A model generated the notes under the pieces. It saw only the letters and a program-made list of their open reading frames with translations. It searched no databases and was not told the DNA's origin. From contig NC_018681.1 in assembly GCF_000250675.2 (NCBI RefSeq), positions 6,138,001 through 6,202,000 of the forward strand: a DNA stretch of 64,000 bases. Reading direction: 5' to 3'. The position numbers were made by a program, and so were the translations under genes. This document shows, piece by piece, positions 31,213 through 38,817 of the stretch; positions within the stretch are counted from its first letter, which is position 1; each line of letters opens with the position of its first letter. Source of the stretch: Nocardia brasiliensis ATCC 700358. GTDB taxonomy: Bacteria > Actinomycetota > Actinomycetes > Mycobacteriales > Mycobacteriaceae.

Positions 31213-32973
31213 CTACAGGTACTGGCCGGTGTTGGACTCGGTGTCGATCGCGCGGCTGGCGCTGGCGTTCTTGCCGGTCACCAGGGTGCGGATGTAGACG
31301 ATGCGTTCGCCCTTCTTGCCCGAGATGCGGGCCCAGTCATCGGGATTCGTGGTGTTGGGCAGGTCCTCGTTCTCGGAGAACTCGTCCACGATCGAATCGT
31401 AGAGATGCTGGATGCGCAGGCCCGGGTTGCCGGTGTCGAGGACGGACTTGATGGCGTACTTCTTGGACCGGTCCACGATGTTCTGGATCATGGCGCCGGA
31501 GTTGAAGTCCTTGAAGTACAGGACCTCCTTGTCACCGTTGGCGTAGGTGACCTCCAGGAAGCGGTTGTCCTCGCTCTCGGCGTACATCCGCTCGACCACC
31601 CGATCGATCATCGCGCGGATGCACATCGCCTTGTCGCCACCGAACTCGGCGACGTCGTCGGCGTGCAGCGGCAGATCCTCGACCAGGTACTTCGAGAAGA
31701 TGTCCTGGGCCGATTCGGCGTCCGGACGCTCGATCTTGATCTTCACGTCGAGCCGGCCGGGCCGCAGGATCGCGGGGTCGATCATGTCCTCGCGGTTGGA
31801 GGCGCCGATCACGATGACGTTCTCGAGGCCCTCGACACCGTCGATCTCCGAGAGCAGCTGCGGCACGACCGTGGTCTCCACATCGGAGGACACGCCCGAA
31901 CCACGGGTGCGGAAGATGGAATCCATCTCGTCGAAGAACACGATCACCGGCGTGCCCTCGGACGCCTTCTCGCGCGCCCGCTGGAAGATGATCCGGATGT
32001 GGCGCTCGGTCTCGCCGACGAACTTGTTCAGCAGCTCGGGGCCCTTGATGTTCAGGAAGAACGACTTGGCTTCCTTGGCATCCTCACCGCGCGCCTCGGC
32101 GATCTTCTTGGCCAGCGAATTGGCCACCGCCTTGGCGATGAGCGTCTTACCGCAGCCGGGCGGACCGTAGAGCAGCACGCCCTTGGGCGGGCGCAACGCG
32201 TACTCACGGAACAGATCCTTGTGCAGGAAGGGCAGTTCGACCGCATCGCGGATCTGCTCGATCTGCCGGCCGAGGCCACCGATGTCGCCGTAGTCGACAT
32301 CCGGAACCTCTTCCAGCACAAGGTCTTCGACCTCGGCCTTGGGGATGCGCTCGAACGCGAAGCCTGCCTTGGTGTCCACCAGCAGCGAATCACCGGGGCG
32401 CAGTTTGCGAATCGGGGAGTCGGGGTCTTCCAGGTCGTCCATCTCGGCGACCTTGGCCAGCGGACCCGCCAGCCAGACCACGCGCTCCTCGTCGGCGTGG
32501 CCGACCACCAGGGCGCGGCGACCATCGTCGAGGATCTCGCGCAGGGTGCCGATCTCGCCGACCGCGTCGTAGACGCCGGCCTCGACCACCGTGAGCGCCT
32601 CGTTGAGGCGTACGGTCTGACCGTATTCGAGGGTCGAGGTCTCGATGTTCGGCGAACACGTCAACCGCATCTTGCGACCCGAAGTGAACACGTCGACCGT
32701 TTGATCGTCGTACACGCCGATCAGGATGCCGTAGCCGCTCGGCGGCTGACCCAGCCGATCGACTTCCTCACGCAACGCGACCAGCTGCTGGCGCGCCTCC
32801 TTGAGGGTGTCCATCAGCTTCGTGTTGCGAATGGTCAGCGAATCGATGCGGGCTTCCAATTCCCGTGCGCGATCCGGCGAATCGGCGAGTTGCCTTCGGA
32901 GCGCAGCGGCCTCGGCGCGTACTGCCTCGAGCTCTCTCCAGGCCGCCGAATCCGAATTCTCGATGGGGCTCAT
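31213..32973 (-). CDS. arc: Proteasome-associated ATPase Arc/Mpa
   Basis: A 586-residue AAA ATPase that unfolds pupylated proteins and feeds them into the 20S proteasome. It has an N-terminal coiled coil (about 5-70, binds Pup), two OB domains (about 75-230) and the AAA module with YGPPGCGKT Walker A, FFDEMDS Walker B and ILRPGRLD. The C-terminus ends GQYL with the penultimate Tyr needed for docking on the proteasome. The start used has GGGAGGAG six bases upstream; a Met 22 codons earlier lacks such a site. It is very similar over its whole length to Mycobacterium Mpa as remembered. Proteasome core genes are not in the window. Confidence 0.95.
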   Translation of the reverse strand: MSPIENSDSAAWRELEAVRAEAAALRRQLADSPDRARELEARIDSLTIRNTKLMDTLKEARQQLVALREEVDRLGQPPSGYGILIGVYDDQTVDVFTSGRKMRLTCSPNIETSTLEYGQTVRLNEALTVVEAGVYDAVGEIGTLREILDDGRRALVVGHADEERVVWLAGPLAKVAEMDDLEDPDSPIRKLRPGDSLLVDTKAGFAFERIPKAEVEDLVLEEVPDVDYGDIGGLGRQIEQIRDAVELPFLHKDLFREYALRPPKGVLLYGPPGCGKTLIAKAVANSLAKKIAEARGEDAKEAKSFFLNIKGPELLNKFVGETERHIRIIFQRAREKASEGTPVIVFFDEMDSIFRTRGSGVSSDVETTVVPQLLSEIDGVEGLENVIVIGASNREDMIDPAILRPGRLDVKIKIERPDAESAQDIFSKYLVEDLPLHADDVAEFGGDKAMCIRAMIDRVVERMYAESEDNRFLEVTYANGDKEVLYFKDFNSGAMIQNIVDRSKKYAIKSVLDTGNPGLRIQHLYDSIVDEFSENEDLPNTTNPDDWARISGKKGERIVYIRTLVTGKNASASRAIDTESNTGQYL

Positions 32974-33084
32974 GTGCTGCTCCTCCCAGTCCCGGTCTAT
33001 CAACGCTACCGGGCGCGAACCGTTCTCGCTTTCCGACATGGTTTCGTCGTGATCACATCTGGGCTGCGATCGACCGCCGGATGA

Positions 33085-33103
33085 CCATGTTAGCCTGCCC
33101 TAA
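33085..33103 (+). promoter_or_regulatory. Candidate IdeR/DtxR iron box
   Basis: The 19-mer CCATGTTAGCCTGCCCTAA matches the mycobacterial IdeR consensus TWAGGTWAGSCTWACCTWA at 14 of 19 positions by hand count, with the right half nearly perfect. It lies about 50 bp upstream of the chosen start of the MTB12-like lipoprotein gene. Position and match suggest iron-dependent repression; binding is not shown. Confidence 0.45.
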
Positions 33104-33152
33104 CCCGAACTCGGTGAGCCCGCTCGCCGACCGAGCCGAAAGGTTGCTGAAA

Positions 33153-33665
33153 TTGCTCCCTTCCACCAGAATTCTGCGCGTTTCTGTTGCTACCGCTGCG
33201 GCCGCGCTCGCCGTTACCGTCGGGCTGTCGGGCTGCGGCTCCGATGACGGCAAATCCGATACCAAGTCCTCTTCCTCCAGCGTGGTGGCCTCGAGCAGTG
33301 CCGCGCCGAGCGCCGCGGCGGGCGCGCCGACCGCCGACTCGCTGCAGGCCGTGCTCGTCACATTGTCCGATCCCGCGGTACCCACCGCGGACAAGGCCAA
33401 GCTCATCGTCGATGGCGAAAAGCGTACGGCGAACATCGATCAGATGAACAAGGCTTTGGCCGGATACGGCACCCTGACCTACGCAGTGGCCGATGTCACA
33501 ACCCAGGGCAGCACCGCGACCGCGCAGGTGACCATCACCTCGCCGCACGGCGCCGCGCCCGCGATGCCACTCACGTGGGAGAACGTCGGCGGCACCTGGA
33601 AGCTCTCCGACGCCAGCGGCTGCCTGCTGCTGGGCTTCGCCCAGGCGCCCTGCGTCCCGGCCTGA
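33153..33665 (+). CDS. MTB12-like lipoprotein
   Basis: A 170-residue exported lipoprotein. The signal peptide (RVSVATAAAALAVTVG) ends in the lipobox GLSGC; a Ser/Ala-rich linker follows. The C-terminal 110 residues (ADSLQAVLVTLSDPAVPTADK onwards, ending in WKLSDASGCLLL) follow the pattern of mycobacterial low-molecular-weight antigen MTB12, whose function is unknown. The TTG start with AAAGG eight bases upstream is preferred, because ATGs further upstream would place the iron-box-like site inside the gene and give an overlong n-region. Those ATGs remain an alternative. Confidence 0.72.
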   Translation: MLPSTRILRVSVATAAAALAVTVGLSGCGSDDGKSDTKSSSSSVVASSSAAPSAAAGAPTADSLQAVLVTLSDPAVPTADKAKLIVDGEKRTANIDQMNKALAGYGTLTYAVADVTTQGSTATAQVTITSPHGAAPAMPLTWENVGGTWKLSDASGCLLLGFAQAPCVPA

Positions 33666-33672
33666 TCGCCGC

Positions 33673-33768
33673 GACCGCTTTCGCCGCGCGGAGCGACCTT
33701 CGATCGGTCGGCTCACCGGGTAGGGATACCGATCGAAGGGGGATCTTCCGGTCGCGGCGAAAGCGGTC
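33673..33768. terminator. Nested hairpin between convergent genes
   Basis: Outer arms GACCGCTTTCGCCGCG (33673-33688) and CGCGGCGAAAGCGGTC (33753-33768) are a perfect 16-bp stem. Inside it lie inner arms CCTTCGATCGGT (33697-33708) and ACCGATCGAAGG (33728-33739). The cruciform-like structure sits between the convergent lipoprotein and trmI genes and probably ends both transcripts. Confidence 0.7.
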
Positions 33769-33780
33769 TCAGCGCGCGTG

Positions 33781-34614
33781 TCAGCCCTTGGACGGGCGGC
33801 GCTGCGGCTTGGGGGTCACCGTGCCCTCCGCGAGGCGGCGTGCGCTCACCAGGAAGGCGGTATGGCCCTGCATGCGATGCTCCGGGCGCACCGCGAGGCC
33901 GACCACGTGCCAGCCTCGCACCATCGACTCCCAGGAGCGCGGCTCGGTCCAGCACTCCTGTTCGCGCAGCGCCTCGACCACCTTGGACAATTGCGTCACG
34001 GTGGCCACGTAGACGATCAGCACGCCGCCGGGGACCAGGGCCTTCGACACCGCAGGCAGCGCGTCCCACGGCGCGAGCATGTCGAGCACCGCGCGATCGA
34101 CGGGCGCGCCGTCGTAATCGGCCACATCGCCGACGGTCAGCGACCAGTTAGCCGGGCGTTCGCCGTAGAAAGTCTCGACATTGCGGATGGCGTGCTCGGC
34201 GTGATCCTCGCGAATTTCGTAGGAAACGACCTCGCCCTGCGGGCCGACCGCACGCAACAACGAGCAGGTGAGCGCGCCGGAACCGGCGCCGGCCTCCAAT
34301 ACCCGCGCGCCGGGGAACATATCGCCCTCGTGCACGATCTGCGCCGCGTCCTTCGGGTAGATCACGGCCGCACCGCGCGGCATCGACAGCACGTAATCGA
34401 TCAGCAGTGGGCGCAAGGCCAAATACGGAGTGCCGTTGGTCGAATTGACCACAGAGCCTTCGTCGGCGCCGATCAAGCTGTCGTGCTTGATACCGCCGCG
34501 GTGGGTGTGGAATTCCTTGCCCGGCTCCAAGACCACCGTGTACAGGCGGCCTTTGGCATCGGTCAGCTGTACCCGGTCACCGGTGGTGAATGGCCCGGTC
34601 CGTCTGGCCGTCAT
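33781..34614 (-). CDS. trmI: tRNA (adenine-N1)-methyltransferase TrmI
   Basis: A 277-residue tRNA m1A58 methyltransferase of the TrmI/Rv2118c type, a homotetramer that methylates the T-loop adenine. It has the N-terminal beta domain (GPFTTGDRVQLTDAKGRLYTVVLEPGKEFHTHRG), motif I VLEAGAGSGAL (105-115) and the SAM-binding YEIRED. GGAG lies five bases before the ATG; the frame extends upstream but without a start signal. The order arc, trmI and divergent RecB-family nuclease is the conserved arrangement in Mycobacteriales. Confidence 0.93.
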   Translation of the reverse strand: MTARRTGPFTTGDRVQLTDAKGRLYTVVLEPGKEFHTHRGGIKHDSLIGADEGSVVNSTNGTPYLALRPLLIDYVLSMPRGAAVIYPKDAAQIVHEGDMFPGARVLEAGAGSGALTCSLLRAVGPQGEVVSYEIREDHAEHAIRNVETFYGERPANWSLTVGDVADYDGAPVDRAVLDMLAPWDALPAVSKALVPGGVLIVYVATVTQLSKVVEALREQECWTEPRSWESMVRGWHVVGLAVRPEHRMQGHTAFLVSARRLAEGTVTPKPQRRPSKG

Positions 34615-34691
34615 GTATCTCCGTTCGCTGAAGAGCAACGCTCTGCTGGTCGCGCACCGGCTTGTCGGTGCCGCCGGATAGCCTGCCAGGT

Positions 34692-35603
34692 ATGAGCTCG
34701 CCCGTGTCCAGGCCCCCTGTCGACGGCACACCGCCGCACACCCCTGGCGCACCGGCGAGTCGTTCCCGTCCCGCGCTGTCGCCTTCGCGGGCAATGGATT
34801 TCAAGCAGTGCCCGCTGAAGTACCGATACCGCGCGATCGACCGTATCCCCGAGGCGCCGACTCGGCACGCGGTGCGCGGCACCATGGTGCACGCGGTGCT
34901 GGAGGATCTGTACGGGTTACCCGCGCCCGAGCGGCGACCGGAGCGCGCGGACACACTCGTGGTCCCCGCCTGGGCCCGGATCGCAGCGGAGCACCCCGAG
35001 GTGGCCACGCTGATCAGCGATGCCGAGCTGGACGGATTTCTCGGTGAGGTGCGCACGCTGGTGCAGACCTACTACCGGCTGGAGGATCCGACGCGCTTCG
35101 ACCCGGAGTCGCGGGAAGCCCGCGTCGAGGTGGAGCTCGACGACGGAGTTCTGTTGCGCGGCTTCGTCGATCGCATCGATGTGGCCCCGGCCGGACAGCT
35201 GCGCGTGGTCGACTACAAGACCGGCCGCTCCCCCGGGCCGACCCAGGAGACCAGGGCGCTGTTCCAGCTCAAGTTCTACGCGCTGGTGGTGCTGCGCACC
35301 CGCGGCATCGTGCCCGCCCAGTTGCGCCTGATCTACCTGGCCGACGAGCAGATCCTCACCTACGCGCCGGACGAGGCGGAGCTGTTGCGCTTCGAACGCA
35401 CCCTGTCCGCGCTGTGGCAGGCCATCCGCGAGGCGGGCCGCACCGGGGAGTTCCAGCCGAACCCCGGCTGGCTGTGCGCGTACTGCGACTACAAACCGCT
35501 GTGCCCCGAATTCGGCGGCACCCCACCGCCCTACCCGGGCTGGCCGGACGGCGGGGCGAACGAGTCCCCCGCCGAGACCCTCGCCGACGCGGTCGCCGAC
35601 TGA
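34692..35603 (+). CDS. RecB family exonuclease with Fe-S cluster (PD-(D/E)XK)
   Basis: A 303-residue Cas4/AddB-like nuclease. PD-(D/E)XK residues are visible as D160 in FVDRID, D174 and K176 in VVDYKTG, plus H67 in GTMVHAVLE. Four cysteines, C40 in FKQCP and C262, C265, C271 in CAYCDYKPLC, are placed as in AddB/Cas4 nucleases with a 4Fe-4S cluster. It lies divergent from trmI with about 77 bp between them, a conserved arrangement in mycobacteria and nocardiae. No Cas genes or repeats are adjacent, so it is a DNA-repair type nuclease rather than Cas4. Confidence 0.9.
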   Translation: MSSPVSRPPVDGTPPHTPGAPASRSRPALSPSRAMDFKQCPLKYRYRAIDRIPEAPTRHAVRGTMVHAVLEDLYGLPAPERRPERADTLVVPAWARIAAEHPEVATLISDAELDGFLGEVRTLVQTYYRLEDPTRFDPESREARVEVELDDGVLLRGFVDRIDVAPAGQLRVVDYKTGRSPGPTQETRALFQLKFYALVVLRTRGIVPAQLRLIYLADEQILTYAPDEAELLRFERTLSALWQAIREAGRTGEFQPNPGWLCAYCDYKPLCPEFGGTPPPYPGWPDGGANESPAETLADAVAD

Positions 35604-35607
35604 CCGT

Positions 35608-35832
35608 TCAGCGGTCGCTGAAGACCGTCATGAAATCCAGTGCGGTGCCGTGTGATCCGATCAGCGCCACCGCGACGATCAGGACGACGACGCCCGCCAC
35701 GTCACCGGCCAGGATCAGGATGTTGCGCAGCCGCGGCCAGACCGGTGCGCCGACGACGGATTCCGGCCTGCCGTACTCGATGCCGACGGCCCGCTCGGTC
35801 TCCGTTTCCATCGACGCCTTCCCGTAGCTCAT
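35608..35832 (-). CDS. Small single-pass membrane protein
   Basis: A 74-residue protein with one transmembrane helix (about residues 38-58, ILILAGDVAGVVVLIVAVALI) and a polar N-terminus. A longer frame exists upstream, but the ATG giving MSYGKASMETET is the best start; a second Met lies eight codons later. No family was recognised. The gene is convergent with the RecB-family nuclease with only four bases between them. Confidence 0.55.
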   Translation of the reverse strand: MSYGKASMETETERAVGIEYGRPESVVGAPVWPRLRNILILAGDVAGVVVLIVAVALIGSHGTALDFMTVFSDR

Positions 35833-36025
35833 CGCCGGGGTCCGCCACCGCGCTCCGACGTTCTCTCCGTGTATTTCGCCCGACACACCGCACAGTGTTG
35901 CCGACACATCGTGAACGTTTCGTGAAGTCGAGGGGAATAGGCCGGACGCGGTGACCGCGATCCCCCACACCCGGGTGCGCTCGAGGTGGAATCGGCGGGT
36001 TCACACCGATACGCACCCGACCGCC

Positions 36026-37216
36026 TCAGATCGTGAAGTCGTGGAACAGCAGGACCGACAGGCCCAGGCCGACCGCGAGGTTGACGACGACGGCCGAACC
36101 GAACACGACGATCGGCCGCCAGCCCGCCTCGCGCAGACCGCGCAGCGAGAACTCGAGTCCGATGGAGACGAACGCGAAGATCAGGAACCAGGTGCGCAGG
36201 TCGTTGACGATCGCGATATGCGCGGCACCGGACTTCTTGCCGGCCGCTTGGAGATACAGCGTGCCGATGACCGAAGCGGCGACGAAACCGAGGACGAACT
36301 TGGGGAACCGCTCCCAGAGCCCGCGCGCCGAGGGCCGGGCCGCGCCCGCGACCCGCTCGACCCGCAAGGTGAAGTAGGCGGTCAACGCGATGGCGACGAG
36401 GCCGATCAGCGCGTTCTGCGTGGTCTTCACGATGGTGGCGATCTGCAGCGCCTGCTCCCCCGCGATGGCGCCGGAGGCCGCGACCGCCGCCGTGGTGTCG
36501 ATGTTGCCGCCGATCCAGGCGCCCGCCACCGCGTCGGAGAGCCCGAGCACGTCCGCGAGCCAGGGCAGCAGGAAGATCGACGGCAGCGCGAAGATGATCA
36601 CCAGGGAGGCCGCGTAGGCGATCTGCTCGCGCCGCGCCTGCACCGCGCCCGCCGCCGCGATGGCCGCGCTCACGCCGCAGATCGACACCGCGGAGGACAG
36701 CAGCGCCCGCAGCTTGTCGTCGAGCCCGAGCCGCCCGCCCAGCCACCAGGTGAACCCGAAGACGACGGTGATCAGCAAGAGCGCCTGCAGGATCGACGGA
36801 CCCGCCGCGGTCACCAGGATCTTCAGGTTGATCGAGGCGCCGAGCAGCACCACACCGGTCTTGATGAAGAATTCGGTGCGGAACCCGGCCGAAAGCCGGT
36901 CGCGCAGTGCGAGTTTGCTGAGCACGACGTTGCCGAGCAGGCCGATCGCGATGGCGTATACCGGGAACTCGATCGACTTCGCCACTCGCTGCAGCGGCGT
37001 GCCCACCGCCCACCGCGGGACATGGGTGTCGAAGTAGCGGGTCAGCGCGCCGAGCACGAGGACCACCGCGATACCCGCCACGATCGCCGTGCCGGTGGGC
37101 CGCGAAACCGCCTGTAATGCCACCGTTTCCGAGCGCACCGGGGCCGAAGATGCGGCGTCCGTTCCGCTCTCACCCGGCTCGACCGTAATGCCCGCCCGCG
37201 CTGCGGTATCCGACAT
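36026..37216 (-). CDS. YeiH family putative sulfate exporter
   Basis: A 396-residue membrane protein of the PSE/YeiH (UPF0324) family with about ten to eleven hydrophobic helices. Conserved motifs FFIKTGVVLLGASINL, SICGVSAAIAAAGAV and the IGGNIDTTAAVAASG segment identify it. Family members are annotated as sulfate or anion exporters, mostly without direct proof. The start overlaps the stop of a 44-residue membrane protein gene (TGATG), and the two are surely co-translated. No cysteine or sulfur assimilation genes are adjacent. Confidence 0.88.
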   Translation of the reverse strand: MSDTAARAGITVEPGESGTDAASSAPVRSETVALQAVSRPTGTAIVAGIAVVLVLGALTRYFDTHVPRWAVGTPLQRVAKSIEFPVYAIAIGLLGNVVLSKLALRDRLSAGFRTEFFIKTGVVLLGASINLKILVTAAGPSILQALLLITVVFGFTWWLGGRLGLDDKLRALLSSAVSICGVSAAIAAAGAVQARREQIAYAASLVIIFALPSIFLLPWLADVLGLSDAVAGAWIGGNIDTTAAVAASGAIAGEQALQIATIVKTTQNALIGLVAIALTAYFTLRVERVAGAARPSARGLWERFPKFVLGFVAASVIGTLYLQAAGKKSGAAHIAIVNDLRTWFLIFAFVSIGLEFSLRGLREAGWRPIVVFGSAVVVNLAVGLGLSVLLFHDFTI

Positions 37217-37350
37217 CACGGCACCAGCCAATCAGGGATGGCGCCGAGCAGGACCAGCGTGATCAGGACCAGACCGACGATGGCCGCCAGCCAATCCTCG
37301 TTCCAGGCGAAACGGCTGCCCGCACGTTGCTCGGGCGATGTCTGCGACAC
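37216..37350 (-). CDS. 44-residue membrane protein coupled to the YeiH exporter
   Basis: A short gene read by hand. It starts with GTG, preceded by AAGGAG seven bases upstream, and encodes MSQTSPEQRAGSRF, WNEDWLAAIVGLVL and ITLVLLGAIPDWLVP in sequence. One transmembrane helix follows a WNEDW motif. The stop overlaps the exporter ATG by one base. Some YeiH-like proteins carry a similar NEDWW-type helix fused at their N-terminus, from memory, so this is likely a split-off subunit of the exporter. Function inferred from coupling. Confidence 0.7.
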   Translation of the reverse strand: MSQTSPEQRAGSRFAWNEDWLAAIVGLVLITLVLLGAIPDWLVP

Positions 37351-37472
37351 GGCGGTACTCCTTGCGATTCCTCATCCAGAGGCCGCAAAGTACCAACGCC
37401 GCACCGGTGCCCACACCGGTTGCGTTCACCGTGAATTATTCACGCATACAAGACAAACCAGACGCCGATAAT

Positions 37473-37502
37473 CCGTACCCGTCCCCGCCGGGACGGGTAC
37501 GG
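37473..37502 (-). terminator. Hairpin terminator of hisG
   Basis: CCGTACCCGTCCC-CGCC-GGGACGGGTACGG is a perfect 13-bp stem with a 4-base loop, seven bases after the hisG stop codon on the minus strand. Confidence 0.8.
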
Positions 37503-37509
37503 CCGGGGC

Positions 37510-38361
37510 TCAGAAGGCGCGGCAGGAGCGAATGTCGAAGGCGAGGATGGCTTTCGCGCCAAGATCGGCGAGCTGGTCCATCACCTCGTTGCCCTGTTTG
37601 CGCGGCACCATGGCGCGGATCGCGACCCAGTTCTCGTCCGCCAGCGGCGACACCGTCGGCGATTCCAGTCCGGGGGTGATCGCGACGGCCGCGTCGAGCA
37701 GCTCCTTCGGGCAGTCGTAGTCCAGCATGATGTACTGCTGGCCGAAGACAACGCCCTGGATGCGCGCGATGAGCTGATTGCGCGCCTTCTCCTTCTGATC
37801 CGAGCCGGTGCGCTCGATCAGCACGCCCTCGGAATCGCAGAGCGATTCGCCGAACGCGATCAGGTTGTGCTGGCGCAGGGTACGACCCGAGCCGACCACA
37901 TCGGCGATGGCGTCGGCGACGCCGAGCTGGATCGAGATCTCCACCGCGCCGTCGAGACGGATCACCTCGGCCTCGATACCGCGTCGCCGCAGATCGCCGA
38001 GCACGAGATTCGGGTACGAGGTGGCGATGCGCTTGTCGTAGAGGTCCTCGACCTTCCAGTCCTGTCCGGCGGGCGCGGCGTACCGGAAGGTGGAGCGGCC
38101 GAAGCCGAGGCCGAGCCGCTCGCTGACCGGCGCGCCGGAGTCGAGGGCGAGGTCGCGGCCGGTGATGCCCAGATCCAGTTCGCCGGAACCGACGTAGATG
38201 GCGATGTCCTTGGGCCGCAGGAAGAAGAATTCCACCTGATTGGCCGGGTCGAGCACGGTCAGGTCGCGGGCATCGGTGCGTTTGCGGTAACCGGCCTCGG
38301 CCAGGATGGAGGTGGCGGCTTCGGACAGGGCGCCCTTGTTGGGGACTGCGACGCGCAGCAT
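37510..38361 (-). CDS. hisG: ATP phosphoribosyltransferase HisG
   Basis: A 283-residue long-form HisG that condenses ATP with PRPP in the first step of histidine synthesis. It has MLRVAVPNKGALSEAA, a catalytic core with DVVGSGRTLRQHNL as the PRPP loop, and a C-terminal ACT-like domain of about 70 residues that binds histidine for feedback inhibition. It follows hisE by 45 bp on the same strand, the usual hisE-hisG order of actinobacteria. Length matches Mycobacterium HisG. Confidence 0.96.
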   Translation of the reverse strand: MLRVAVPNKGALSEAATSILAEAGYRKRTDARDLTVLDPANQVEFFFLRPKDIAIYVGSGELDLGITGRDLALDSGAPVSERLGLGFGRSTFRYAAPAGQDWKVEDLYDKRIATSYPNLVLGDLRRRGIEAEVIRLDGAVEISIQLGVADAIADVVGSGRTLRQHNLIAFGESLCDSEGVLIERTGSDQKEKARNQLIARIQGVVFGQQYIMLDYDCPKELLDAAVAITPGLESPTVSPLADENWVAIRAMVPRKQGNEVMDQLADLGAKAILAFDIRSCRAF

Positions 38362-38406
38362 GGTTGAGGTCCTTTCACGGAGAGAGACTGCGGAACAAGA
38401 CGGCCG

Positions 38407-38670
38407 TCACAGATGTCGGTACACGTCTTCGAGCTTCAGCCCACGACCCACCATCAGCACCTGAACCCAGTACAGCAGCTGCGAGATCTCCTCGGCGAGC
38501 GACTCGTCGCTCTCGTGCTCGGCGGCCAGCCAGACCTCACCGGCCTCCTCGAGCACCTTCTTACCCTGGCTGTGCACGCCGGCGTCCAACGCGGCCACGG
38601 TGCCGGACCCCTCGGGGCGGTTGACCGCACGATCCTGCAGCTCGGCGAACAGGGATTCGAAGTTCTTCAC
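38407..38670 (-). CDS. hisE: Phosphoribosyl-ATP pyrophosphatase HisE
   Basis: An 87-residue MazG-like all-alpha pyrophosphatase that removes pyrophosphate from phosphoribosyl-ATP, the second step of histidine synthesis. The metal-binding core is visible as KKVLEEAGEVWLAAEHE, followed by EEISQLLYWVQVLMV. The GTG start gives a normal family N-terminus (KNFESLFAELQDRA); the frame stays open far upstream without plausible coding. It precedes hisG in an operon, and a long perfect inverted repeat lies in its upstream region. Confidence 0.94.
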   Translation of the reverse strand: MKNFESLFAELQDRAVNRPEGSGTVAALDAGVHSQGKKVLEEAGEVWLAAEHESDESLAEEISQLLYWVQVLMVGRGLKLEDVYRHL

Positions 38671-38724
38671 GATAAGCCATTCTTTCAGACCGGTGTGCGG
38701 GGCCGTTGCCAGCCCCGCTCCGGC

Positions 38725-38779
38725 GAGGGGGAACTGGTGGCGCGGCGCACTCGGACGTTGCCGCCACCAGTTCCCCCTC
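38725..38779. repeat. 18-bp perfect inverted repeat in a divergent promoter region
   Basis: GAGGGGGAACTGGTGGCG (38725-38742) and CGCCACCAGTTCCCCCTC (38762-38779) are perfect arms around a 19-base spacer. The structure lies between the divergent hisE and nitronate monooxygenase starts, so it cannot be a terminator for either. Confidence 0.8.
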
Positions 38780-38817
38780 GACGGCACGGACCCGCGTGCG
38801 TGGGCATGATGGGAGCC

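Noticed and set aside
33039..33081. Upstream start codons for arc (33039) and for the lipoprotein (33081)
   Set aside because: The arc start at 32973 has a strong GGAGGAG site, while the upstream Met has none. For the lipoprotein, ATGs at 33081 and 33087 would place the IdeR-like box inside the coding region.
34692..35603. Cas4 adaptation nuclease
   Set aside because: The fold and Fe-S cysteines would fit, but no repeats, Cas1 or Cas2 are near, and the trmI-divergent position is the conserved housekeeping locus of mycobacteria.
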